In this document: positions 13,755 through 20,488 of the stretch, piece by piece
How positions within the stretch are numbered: position 1 is the first letter of the stretch
How the letters are laid out: every line of letters begins with the position of its first letter
Virus record (IMG/VR): IMGVR_UViG_3300034198_002073
Location: 1 to 28,834 of that record
Direction: 5' to 3' (one strand)
DNA length: 28,834 bases
DNA from: a virus
Notes under the pieces: model-generated
What the model was told of the DNA's origin: nothing
Databases searched by the model: none
The model's input: only the letters and a program-made list of their open reading frames with translations
Program-made: the position numbers and the translations under genes

Positions 13755-14103
13755 TGTCGGTTCCTTCCTCCAAGTTTAATTCTTTCCAAGATAAATTTTC
13801 TTCATCCCAAAGCCAAGACCTTGCATCGTCTTCAGGATATGGAACAGGTGCCTTCCAGGTGCAAGTTTCTTCATCAAGGATCCAGGATTCAAAAATCTTA
13901 GGAGGAAGAAAGGCATCTAGATCAGCGGAGTATGTCCCACCAACTTGTGCAAAGTTCTTTCTAATGTTTCCATTGTAAGAAGTTTTAACCCAGGTACCAC
14001 CTAAAGATTTTACAAATGATTCACCTTCATCTGGTGCGCTGTTACTACCAACGACTACCCGAAGAACTGTGTTGTCCTTATTTAATTCAGCCCAATGTGA
14101 CAT
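13741..14103 (-). CDS. Conserved phage tail-region protein (aquatic-phage SHWAEL family)
   Basis: This 120-residue protein begins MSHWAELNKDNTVLRVVVGS. It also has WVKTSYNGNIRKNFAQVGGT, AFLPPKIFESWILDEETC, and WDEENLSWKEL at the end. This pattern occurs in many marine and freshwater phages, often near fibre genes, and is of unknown function. The many aromatic residues suggest a beta-rich structural protein. It overlaps the adaptor gene by 14 bases, and the upstream adhesin stop is one base away. Confidence 0.75.
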   Translation of the reverse strand: MSHWAELNKDNTVLRVVVGSNSAPDEGESFVKSLGGTWVKTSYNGNIRKNFAQVGGTYSADLDAFLPPKIFESWILDEETCTWKAPVPYPEDDARSWLWDEENLSWKELNLEEGTDNGNS

Positions 14104-14104
14104 A

Positions 14105-15775
14105 TTATTTAGCCCACCTTATTATGAATAGTCCAGAACCTGGTCCGTGACGGCTTACTGTTCCACCGCTTCCGGTGTTTGCACCACCACCTCCACCAAG
14201 TCCATCTGCTCCAATATCATCGTTAGACCATCTTCCACCGCCGCCGCCAGCATAGTAACCGTTGTTTACTCCAGTAGAAGTGGCTGTAGCCCAATCAGAG
14301 AACTGTAATCCGTTTCCTCCTCTTGCATTAAAATCTCCTGAAACGACAGCACCACTTCCTGCTTGACCCGCACCGCCACCGCCGCCGCTTGCAGCGTTAC
14401 AGCCAGAGGTCCTGTATCCATTGCCACCGTTGTAACCCTGTCCTGCGGTTCCGGCACCTCCGCCACCACCCCAGTCTCCGCCGCCACCTGATCCGCCTGA
14501 CCCTGCTCCTGTGTAGTACAGATTGGCTCCTTGGCCACCGCCAATAGCAGTTTTTGTAAGACTAGATCCTGTAAGCGATGAGTCATTTCCTCCTCCTGCA
14601 CCAATGATCACAGAATATGAACCTAGTTCAAGAGATGGAACAGTTTCGTTTATCAATCCACCTGCGCCACCGCCGCCGCCATTTCTAGCAGCTCCGCACC
14701 AAAATTCTCCAGGGCCATTGAACCCACCGCCAGCAATAAGAAGTATCTCAGCATTCGTTAATGCAGCATTGGAGATCGTCAGTGTGTCGCTTGCTAAGAA
14801 TGTTCTGTAGTAATAGTTTGAGTCTTCACTCAATGTTCCACCAGTAACTACTGCACTTGGTAGAGTTTCCACGCACATATTTGTACTTGGATCAAACAGT
14901 CCACCATTAGGACAGTTGTATGCTGGGGTGATAGTTACCGTACTAGAGTAGTTAATTCCTGTATCAGATACTGAAATATACTGTACTCCGTAATACCCAT
15001 CTGGCTGAATGACGTAGTTTGACTGACCCCAACCAGCAGCGTTTGGATAAGTATTTCCAACTACTATTTTTGTTTCAAGCTGTCTGATTACCGTTCCATC
15101 ATCATATCGCCAAGAAGCTGGGAAACCATTATATGGTTGATCATTTGCTACTATCCATCCTTGATAGTAGTAAATACTATTTCCTAGGAAGGTTGCTGGA
15201 TATTCGATAAATGCTGGAGTTGCTCCAGGAGATGTTGCAGCTGGACCCCAACCAAATGAGTTGTGTGCTTCAACTGTAAAGAAGTACAGAACTCCGTTGG
15301 TTAGATCAATAAATGTATAAGGACCGGAAGCTACTTCAACAGGCAAAAACTCTGGATGATCCACTACGGTTATTCTATATTTATCAACAGGGGCGGAGCC
15401 TTCATCCGCTGGAGGAGCCCAGTTGATAGTTGCCGACTCATTACCTGGTGTAGCAATAAGAAGAACCGGAGCACCAGGTGTAGTAATTTGCGGTGTTCCT
15501 GTTAATTGTCGGAGAGCTGCTGCCGCAGGTAGGCCAGTAGTGCCAGCGAGGTAATTACATACGCCACTATAGTCAAGCCAAGAACCACGAGCAAGCCCCG
15601 CAATTTCATTTAATAGTCCCACCGTATCTGTTGTTGTTGGTACAATTCCTTCTCTTTCAGCCCAAGCTCTTGCCGCAGCTGCTTCGTCTAAGGTATTGAC
15701 AGGAGGATAAGTTCCACCGTTGGCAAGGCGATTGAGCTCACTTAGGAGCGTTGAGTTCGGATTACCTGTTGGCAC
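14105..15775 (-). CDS. Tail adhesin with FN3 domain and Gly-rich C-terminal domain
   Basis: The 556 residues start at a GTG preceded by AGAGGACATA. Residues 99-188 are a fibronectin type III domain (PGAPVLLIATPGNESATINW, YRITVV, GVLYFFTVEAHNSFGWGP). Residues about 190-285 are beta-rich. YNCPNGGLFDPSTNMC (287-301) is a small disulphide module like one in the cysteine-ladder protein. Residues 312-556 form a Gly-rich domain (EILLIAGGG, YSVIIGAGGG, then long Gly runs), the fold used by phage receptor-binding adhesins such as T4-like gp38. Likely the host-recognition protein. Confidence 0.8.
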   Translation of the reverse strand: MPTGNPNSTLLSELNRLANGGTYPPVNTLDEAAAARAWAEREGIVPTTTDTVGLLNEIAGLARGSWLDYSGVCNYLAGTTGLPAAAALRQLTGTPQITTPGAPVLLIATPGNESATINWAPPADEGSAPVDKYRITVVDHPEFLPVEVASGPYTFIDLTNGVLYFFTVEAHNSFGWGPAATSPGATPAFIEYPATFLGNSIYYYQGWIVANDQPYNGFPASWRYDDGTVIRQLETKIVVGNTYPNAAGWGQSNYVIQPDGYYGVQYISVSDTGINYSSTVTITPAYNCPNGGLFDPSTNMCVETLPSAVVTGGTLSEDSNYYYRTFLASDTLTISNAALTNAEILLIAGGGFNGPGEFWCGAARNGGGGGAGGLINETVPSLELGSYSVIIGAGGGNDSSLTGSSLTKTAIGGGQGANLYYTGAGSGGSGGGGDWGGGGGAGTAGQGYNGGNGYRTSGCNAASGGGGGAGQAGSGAVVSGDFNARGGNGLQFSDWATATSTGVNNGYYAGGGGGRWSNDDIGADGLGGGGGANTGSGGTVSRHGPGSGLFIIRWAK

Positions 15776-15787
15776 TATGTCCTCTTT

Positions 15788-16045
15788 CTACCACTTGACT
15801 TTGTCTGCCCAATAAGCGGCAGATAGTTTTCCTTTAGCAATGTTCTTTGCGTGTCGTGCTTTGAATGAAGCCTGACGTGCAGTTGGCTTTCTATCCCCAA
15901 TTACGCCCTGTTGTCCAAAGCGAATAGTTCTTATTTGATCTCCTTCTTTAGCCACAACTACGTGCGACTTAGTAGGATGATTAGGAGTACGCTTGGGCTT
16001 ATTGAAGCCCGCTACTCCTGCTCGTTCTAGTCTTGGATCCTTCAT
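15788..16045 (-). CDS. DUF6321-like basic phage protein
   Basis: This 85-residue protein begins MKDPRLERAGVAGFNKPKRT and continues with VVVAKEGDQIRTIRFGQQGV and SFKARHAKNIAKGKLSAAYW. This pattern is conserved in cyanophage and pelagiphage proteins annotated as DUF6321. It is strongly basic. It starts with a TAATG overlap with the Lys/Pro-rich gene. A virion-associated or DNA-binding function is possible, but none is established. Confidence 0.8.
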   Translation of the reverse strand: MKDPRLERAGVAGFNKPKRTPNHPTKSHVVVAKEGDQIRTIRFGQQGVIGDRKPTARQASFKARHAKNIAKGKLSAAYWADKVKW

Positions 16046-16296
16046 TATCTTTTCTTAACTGCTGCTTTTTTCTTAGCTTTTTCTTTTTTGATTGTTGCTG
16101 GATCGTTGTAACCTGGGATGATCACATCAGCATCAGATGGAGCCGTGCGCCAGTTCTTATTAGGCTTTAGCGGAGGACTGTATAAAGGCTTTGGCTTCAC
16201 TGGTGTTGGCTTTGGTGTTGGCTTTGGCGTTGCCTTGACTGTAGCCTTTGGTGTTGGTTTCTTTGCGACAGCCTTCTTAGGCTTCATTCCTGGCAT
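16045..16296 (-). CDS. Lys/Pro-rich histone-tail-like protein
   Basis: This 83-residue protein has a first half of Lys, Pro, Ala and Thr repeats (KKPTPKATVKATPKPTPKP and so on), resembling histone H1 tails or disordered DNA-binding tails. A central segment (YSPPLKPNKNWRTAPSDADV) precedes a basic KKEKAKKKAAVKKR tail. The DNA has matching short repeats (GGCTTTGGTGTT type on the plus strand). It may condense DNA or act as a disordered linker. No enzyme motif is present. Confidence 0.7.
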   Translation of the reverse strand: MPGMKPKKAVAKKPTPKATVKATPKPTPKPTPVKPKPLYSPPLKPNKNWRTAPSDADVIIPGYNDPATIKKEKAKKKAAVKKR

Positions 16297-16303
16297 AATT
16301 ATT

Positions 16304-16459
16304 CTACTCTCTTGCAGCAGCTGCGTTGTCTATTAGATTCGGATAAGGACGTCCAGCTTTTTTAGCAGCAGCCTTAGCTTTAGCGATTTGAGCTGGAGTT
16401 AACTTCTTTGAAGTTTTCTTAGGATTCTTTTTATCCCAAAATGCTTTCTTGGCTTTCAT
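16304..16459 (-). CDS. 51-residue Lys/Ala-rich protein
   Basis: The frame starts in an ATGA overlap with the upstream stop (16456-16459) and ends in TAG at 16304-16306. The product (MKAKKAFWDKKNPKKTSKKL, TPAQIAKAKAAAKKAG, then RPYPNLIDNAAAARE) has the GRPYPNLIDNAAAAR ending common in small phage proteins next to head genes. It is basic and helical. Probably a virion or DNA-associated peptide; function unknown. Confidence 0.75.
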   Translation of the reverse strand: MKAKKAFWDKKNPKKTSKKLTPAQIAKAKAAAKKAGRPYPNLIDNAAAARE

Positions 16460-16626
16460 TTTTTAGCCTTTTTCTTTGGCTTGGCTTTCTTCTTTGCTTT
16501 CTTCGCTTCCGAAAGTGCAATAGCGACAGCCTGCTTCTGTGATGTGACGACTGGGCCTTTCTTGCCAGAATGAAGTGTTCCTTCCTTCCATTCCCCCATC
16601 ACCTTCTTGACTTTATTAACAGCCAC
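16456..16626 (-). CDS. DUF6496-like small basic protein
   Basis: The product has about 56 residues if the GTG at 16626 is used, giving MAVNKVKKVMGEWKEGTLHS, the start usual in this family; a GTG at 16638 would add four residues. VTSQKQAVAIALSEAKKAKK is characteristic of DUF6496-type phage and bacterial proteins. The tail is Lys/Ala only. The upstream 23-residue gene overlaps it by 11 bases. No strong Shine-Dalgarno is seen, so coupling is likely. Role unknown; basic and likely DNA-associated. Confidence 0.75.
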   Translation of the reverse strand: MAVNKVKKVMGEWKEGTLHSGKKGPVVTSQKQAVAIALSEAKKAKKKAKPKKKAKK

Positions 16627-16687
16627 AAGACTTGCCACAGTTTTTGCACTTGCCTTTTGGCTTTGCTGATGTCTTCTTCATTGCCAT
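16616..16687 (-). CDS. 23-residue Cys-rich metal-binding microprotein
   Basis: The ATG at 16687 overlaps the stop of the upstream gene (TAATG). The product ends KGKCKNCGKSCGC, four cysteines in a C-x2-C-x3-C-x-C arrangement fit for binding one metal ion. It fills a spot between two coupled genes and is too short for most gene callers. The regular junction and the cysteine motif are the evidence. Confidence 0.6.
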   Translation of the reverse strand: MAMKKTSAKPKGKCKNCGKSCGC

Positions 16688-16836
16688 TACTTTGCTGCCT
16701 TTCCTGCTGCGCCTGTCTGGATTGACTCATATGTTGTGTAGCGAAGGTTGCCTGCATACTGCTTATCCGCTGCTGGGTATGGTGTGTAGTCTTCTTCCTG
16801 ACCTACTTCTTTTACCTCGATTGGTTTCATTTCCAT
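16687..16836 (-). CDS. 49-residue protein, function unknown
   Basis: AAGGAGTAATA precedes the ATG at 16836. The product (MEMKPIEVKEVGQEEDYTPY, PAADKQYAGNLRYTTYESIQ, TGAAGKAAK) is acidic at the start and ends in a small-residue tail. It ends in a TAATG overlap with the 23-residue gene. It looks like a virion-region small protein; no family recognised. Confidence 0.7.
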   Translation of the reverse strand: MEMKPIEVKEVGQEEDYTPYPAADKQYAGNLRYTTYESIQTGAAGKAAK

Positions 16837-16838
16837 TA

Positions 16839-17120
16839 TTACTCCTTGAAGGTTAGTGTTGTTCCATCGAATGCCTTACCGACTTCGTTGGAAAGATGAA
16901 CTGCTTTATTGATATCCTCCATCTTGGTAGATCGAGGCTCAACTCCTTGCGCTATGGCACTTCTATATGCCGCTAGTTCTTTCTCGTCTTTCTTTACTTT
17001 GTCGGCATCCCACCCTGTCTTACTTGGGTTTACTCCGACAAACATAGGAGAGTTCTGACGTAGGCACTCACCATAGGATTCGTGATCCTGCGTCTTACAC
17101 GAGCTTGTACAGCTAGACAT
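16839..17120 (-). CDS. Conserved actinophage protein with Cys-rich N-terminus
   Basis: This 93-residue protein starts MSSCTSSCKTQDHESYGECL, with Cys at 4, 8 and 19. It continues with NPSKTGWDADKVKKDEKELA and a C-terminal helix (INKAVHLSNEVGKAF). The CKTQDHxSYGECLR pattern occurs in small proteins next to capsid genes of actinophages and may bind a metal. TAATG overlap with the upstream gene at 17120. Function unknown. Confidence 0.75.
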   Translation of the reverse strand: MSSCTSSCKTQDHESYGECLRQNSPMFVGVNPSKTGWDADKVKKDEKELAAYRSAIAQGVEPRSTKMEDINKAVHLSNEVGKAFDGTTLTFKE

Positions 17121-17443
17121 TATTCCTCCAGAATTGGTGTGAGGTACTCTGCGTACCCAGCTGCAATAAGCACAGCCGCTTGTTCATTACTGATCGTGTA
17201 CTCGTGACCACCGAGGAAGTAGTAGTCAGCAGCGGCAAGATCATCTTGGCTAGGTGTCTGGTTTTCTACCACTGTAGTTCCAGTTACTAATAAAGATATA
17301 CCTCTACGGATATCAGTCATAGAATATGGAATAGCACCTGTATATGTACCACCAATTAACCTACGTCCAGCAAGTCGAGAGTATGGAGTAAACTGATCCA
17401 TAGCATACGTTTGATTATTGAACGGTGTTACTAATGTGTACAT
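17120..17443 (-). CDS. Small head-region protein downstream of the capsid gene
   Basis: The start at 17443 is selected by AAAGGTTAG just upstream. A longer in-frame start at 17554 would run back into the capsid gene and across a hairpin. The 107-residue product begins MYTLVTPFNNQTYAMDQFTP, has a beta-rich core (GGTYTGAIPYSMTDIRRGIS) and a helical C-terminus (SNEQAAVLIAAGYAEYL). Position next to the capsid gene suggests a head-completion or decoration protein. This is inference only. Confidence 0.65.
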   Translation of the reverse strand: MYTLVTPFNNQTYAMDQFTPYSRLAGRRLIGGTYTGAIPYSMTDIRRGISLLVTGTTVVENQTPSQDDLAAADYYFLGGHEYTISNEQAAVLIAAGYAEYLTPILEE

Positions 17444-17464
17444 ATCTAACCTTTCTATAGTGAT

Positions 17465-17488
17465 GGAGGACAGGTTTCCCTGCCCCCC
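17465..17488 (-). promoter_or_regulatory. GAAA-tetraloop hairpin just downstream of the capsid gene
   Basis: On the minus strand ten bases (17479-17488) pair with 17465-17474, with two G-U pairs, around a GAAA loop (17475-17478), a stable GNRA tetraloop. It lies 11 bases after the capsid stop codon, with no U-run after it, so it is more likely an mRNA-stability, attenuation or processing element than a full terminator. Confidence 0.55.
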
Positions 17489-17498
17489 ACCGTGCAAC

Positions 17499-18686
17499 TT
17501 AGTAGCTTGAACCTGTCTGAATGTTGTACAGAGCAGCTTCACGAAGGCGTGCAAAGCCTCCGAAGTAGTACCAACCGATGGTACGGAAGCGACGGAGCGC
17601 GTCGATCTCTGGACCGATAACGGTAGAGATATCTGCTGCTTGTGCTTCTGCTAGTGCTTCACGGCCAGCGACGATTGCGTAATACGCTCCGCCTGCTGAT
17701 GGGTAAGAAACATCTCCATCTATTCCTCCAGGAGATGTCTGTTGTTCCCAAGTTCCTGTGGAAATGTTGAAAGTGCTTCCCATAGTGCTTCTGTTAGTAA
17801 CAGTTGCTGATGTTCCATTGAACCCAGCATTAGCTCCAGTAAGATTAGAGAATGTAACAACGTCGCCAATTTCAGGAAGTGTTAACAAGTTGCTAATTGC
17901 AAACTGAGCTCCTGGCAAACCTGGAGTAACATAAATTGCATCTAAGCCAGCTGTTTGACTTGGCTGAACGATTTGTCCGTTGACATTTGTACCGAAGAGA
18001 ACGCGTGGTGTCTCAACGATGTATGCACCTTCAAGTACGCCGATTGAACCAGCGGTGAATGGTGTGCGCTCTACGTACTTTGTGAGCTCCTGGAAGCCAC
18101 CTGTACCTGCTTCAGCGCGGAGATCCGCTGACTGACGTGGGTGTAGGTATGCTGCATAGAGTTCGCCAAGGCGTGGAAGTGCCTTGTTTGTACGAAGGTT
18201 AACCACAGCCTGACGGACGAGATCAACAGACATAACGCCTGGAGTCGCACCTGGAGCTACGATTGAGTTCTGACCTGTTGAAAGTGTGTTAGCCACGATC
18301 TTATCAATAGAGTCAGCTGCGTTGTAAGCGATGATGTCAGCAAGAGCTGAGTCAACATCGTTGAATGAGGTAAGGTTGAGCTTCTTTGTTGTTGTTACAG
18401 CTGAACCGTACTCGTTTAGTGTTACTGAAACCTGTGTAGGGTTTCCGAGTGCAATGCTTGATACATCTGTTGCCTCTGTCAATGTTGAAGTTGCCTGAGC
18501 AAGATCTGAGTAGATAGAGAATACAACTGATGAACCAGGCATAGCTTGCTGAACAGGCTTGACGTCTGCGACTGAACGCATCACAGGGATATCGCGAAGA
18601 GCCATACGAACGTATTGATCATACGCTGTCTGGACCAACGCGCTAATTTGCGCCGTGCCTGTTGTAGCACCATTTGGAATTGCCAT
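17499..18686 (-). CDS. Major capsid protein, N4-gp56 family
   Basis: This 395-residue protein opens with SALVQTAYDQYVRMALRDIP and continues with SSVVFSIYSDLAQATSTLTE, then VTLNEYGSAVTTTKKLNL and a helix DSALADIIAYNAADSIDKIV, the usual N4-gp56-type capsid pattern (HK97 fold). GELYAAYLHPRQSADLRAEA and the C-terminal helix (REALAEAQAADISTVIGPEID) follow. Residues about 237-332 are a Ser/Thr/Asn/Gly-rich insertion that may form a surface Ig-like domain. The scaffold gene is directly upstream, as is normal, and AGAAAGG precedes the ATG. Confidence 0.9.
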   Translation of the reverse strand: MAIPNGATTGTAQISALVQTAYDQYVRMALRDIPVMRSVADVKPVQQAMPGSSVVFSIYSDLAQATSTLTEATDVSSIALGNPTQVSVTLNEYGSAVTTTKKLNLTSFNDVDSALADIIAYNAADSIDKIVANTLSTGQNSIVAPGATPGVMSVDLVRQAVVNLRTNKALPRLGELYAAYLHPRQSADLRAEAGTGGFQELTKYVERTPFTAGSIGVLEGAYIVETPRVLFGTNVNGQIVQPSQTAGLDAIYVTPGLPGAQFAISNLLTLPEIGDVVTFSNLTGANAGFNGTSATVTNRSTMGSTFNISTGTWEQQTSPGGIDGDVSYPSAGGAYYAIVAGREALAEAQAADISTVIGPEIDALRRFRTIGWYYFGGFARLREAALYNIQTGSSY

Positions 18687-18720
18687 TTGGTTGCTTACCT
18701 TTCTTTAGTTGGTTGTTGGA

Positions 18721-19191
18721 TTAGAGACCAGACTCTGCAATAATGTTGGCCAACTCTTCCTTACTTTTCGCACTCATTAGACGATTATGGATATCTTGTC
18801 CGTGCTCAGGTGTGAAACCTGCGTCTACGGCTCCTGTCATTTTCTGATATGCAGTAATGTGAGCTGGATCTACATTAGGCCTTGCCTGGTTTTGCCCGAT
18901 ATCTACGCCGAAAACATCTGCGTATTCTTCAAGCCATTTCGACACCGACTCTTCAGTTGGGTCAATGTCCTGTGGGATAAATGAAGCGATCTTCTGATTT
19001 ACCCCGCGAGCTGCGAGGGTATCCTTAATTGCTCTTTCGCGTTGCGCCTTGCTAAGTCCTTCAAACTGTGCCTTAAGTTCAGCAAGTTCTTTGTCCTTTT
19101 GCTTAGATGCTTTGCGTAGTTGCTTTACTAGGTCATTAGACGAGTCATTGGTGTAGTCGTCGTCATCGTCCTCGTAGTCGTAATTGGACAT
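18721..19191 (-). CDS. Scaffold-type capsid assembly protein
   Basis: This 156-residue protein is acidic at the N-terminus (DYEDDDDDYTNDSSNDL), with a coiled-coil helix (VKQLRKASKQKDKELAELKA, residues about 22-41) and a helical C-terminus. This composition, together with the position immediately before the major capsid gene, is the norm for phage scaffolds. It would guide capsid assembly and be lost in the mature virion. No protease motif is visible. The ATG is preceded by GGGAGATGG. Confidence 0.8.
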   Translation of the reverse strand: MSNYDYEDDDDDYTNDSSNDLVKQLRKASKQKDKELAELKAQFEGLSKAQRERAIKDTLAARGVNQKIASFIPQDIDPTEESVSKWLEEYADVFGVDIGQNQARPNVDPAHITAYQKMTGAVDAGFTPEHGQDIHNRLMSAKSKEELANIIAESGL

Positions 19192-19313
19192 AGTCCATCT
19201 CCCTTATCGTTAGTTGATTTCGCCAGCCTCACACTCCATTGGGGGATGGGTATGGCTCTGACTCCTGGTTTTATTGTCGCTCCACCGGTCCAGTCGCTCC
19301 GGTGGCAGGTCTG
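19192..19313 (-). other. Longest gene-free stretch of the window, upstream of scaffold and capsid
   Basis: These 122 bases separate the 390-residue virion protein from the scaffold gene. They contain a perfect seven-pair GC-rich hairpin (19282-19288 with 19299-19305) with a ten-base loop. An eight-base repeat, GGAGCGAC on the minus strand, occurs once in the loop region and once just after. I see no clear promoter, U-run or gene with a start codon. Position suggests a signal that sets capsid-gene expression. Confidence 0.5.
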
Positions 19314-20486
19314 TTAGTAGGCTTGATTACGACTTAGTGCCGTACTTGTTATGCCTGTTTTCTTTGAGAAGGATGCTTGCTCCATCTCATTGATCTTTTC
19401 GCGTTGGCGCTTGGCTTCTGTAGCGTTGCCGAGTCCATAGACTTCAGCTTCTACTTGCTCCATACCGTATGGACCTTGTCCATATAGTGCAGCTAGTTCG
19501 CTACCGCGAGGTGCTGTCTCCTTGATAGCCTGGGCTCCAAGGCGTGCCTTCTCAGCTGTGACACCTTCACGCTGTAATCTTTCAGCGTTAGCGACATCGA
19601 TAGAATCTGTGAGTCCAGCACGTAGATATTCTCCGCCGATCTTAGCGGCACCGATCTTAGATTGGATCTGAGTCAATGCGTTCTTTGGATCCAGTACATA
19701 GGCCATAAGATCGCCACGTTGAATGTCTGGATAGAACTGCTTGATAGCATCAATATATTCTTTTGGACCCTTATCAATAACATCGGATGCTTGTTGTATG
19801 CGGTTCTCTAGCTCTACCGCTGATACGTCCCCAGCAATAAGTTTGGTAAAACCTTCTTGCGTTCCCATCTCATCTTTTGTGTAATAGCTGGCAGGTAAGC
19901 CATAGTTACGCATAATGTTCTGGTACTGATCTTCCATAGCAATATAATCTGCCTCATCTAATGCGGCAAGACCTGCTGCTACTCTTTGCTTGTTAGCCGC
20001 AAAGCGCTTTTGATACTGAGGTGTTCCTCTTAATTCCATAGTAAATTCAGCTGGGCTTGCGCCCTTGACAATAAGATTCCTAAGCGGTTCTACTAGAGAA
20101 CCTAGTCCGTATTGTGCAAACTGGGTGTACAAAATATCATATGCTGACTGCCCTGCACGACGCTTATCTTCAGCTGCTGCTCTATCGGCAGCTTCTCTAT
20201 CTGCTACAACCGTACCTTTTTTGCGCACTGTTTCTGTGCCATCGTCGTAGATATCAATAACATCTCCGGTCTCAGGATCAGAATAAGTAGACTGAAGTTT
20301 TCTTCTAACTATTGGATCCATCTCCAGAGGCTTTAATGTTTTAACAAATTCTTTCTCCGCTGCACTTGCGGCAGTTTGAGCAGCAATATCAGCTTGAAGA
20401 TTTTCTCTAGTTGATTCTGTTCCTTGAATACTTTTAAGTAGGTCATCGTATTGCTTAAGTTTTCTTTTTTGAGCTGCGGTTGCCAT
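19314..20486 (-). CDS. Internal virion protein, probable ejection component (390 aa)
   Basis: The protein is largely helical and rich in Ala, Glu, Lys and Gln, with a coiled start (AQKRKLKQYDDLLKSIQGTE). Segments such as YQNIMRNYGLPASYYTKDEM and FTKLIAGDVSAVELENRIQQ recur in phage proteins between portal and capsid genes of podovirus-like actinophages and pelagiphages. No enzymatic motif is visible. GGGGTAAAG precedes the ATG. It is probably one of a set of internal or ejection proteins with the next three genes. Confidence 0.6.
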   Translation of the reverse strand: MATAAQKRKLKQYDDLLKSIQGTESTRENLQADIAAQTAASAAEKEFVKTLKPLEMDPIVRRKLQSTYSDPETGDVIDIYDDGTETVRKKGTVVADREAADRAAAEDKRRAGQSAYDILYTQFAQYGLGSLVEPLRNLIVKGASPAEFTMELRGTPQYQKRFAANKQRVAAGLAALDEADYIAMEDQYQNIMRNYGLPASYYTKDEMGTQEGFTKLIAGDVSAVELENRIQQASDVIDKGPKEYIDAIKQFYPDIQRGDLMAYVLDPKNALTQIQSKIGAAKIGGEYLRAGLTDSIDVANAERLQREGVTAEKARLGAQAIKETAPRGSELAALYGQGPYGMEQVEAEVYGLGNATEAKRQREKINEMEQASFSKKTGITSTALSRNQAY

Positions 20487-20488
20487 CT

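Noticed and set aside
14266-14604. Second leftward frame of 112 codons inside the adhesin gene
   Set aside because: It is an out-of-frame shadow of the Gly-rich region; glycine codon runs keep other frames open.
19192-19313. Open frames in the spacer before the scaffold gene
   Set aside because: Frames of up to about 40 codons stay open, but only an eight-codon ATG frame has a start, so no gene is called.
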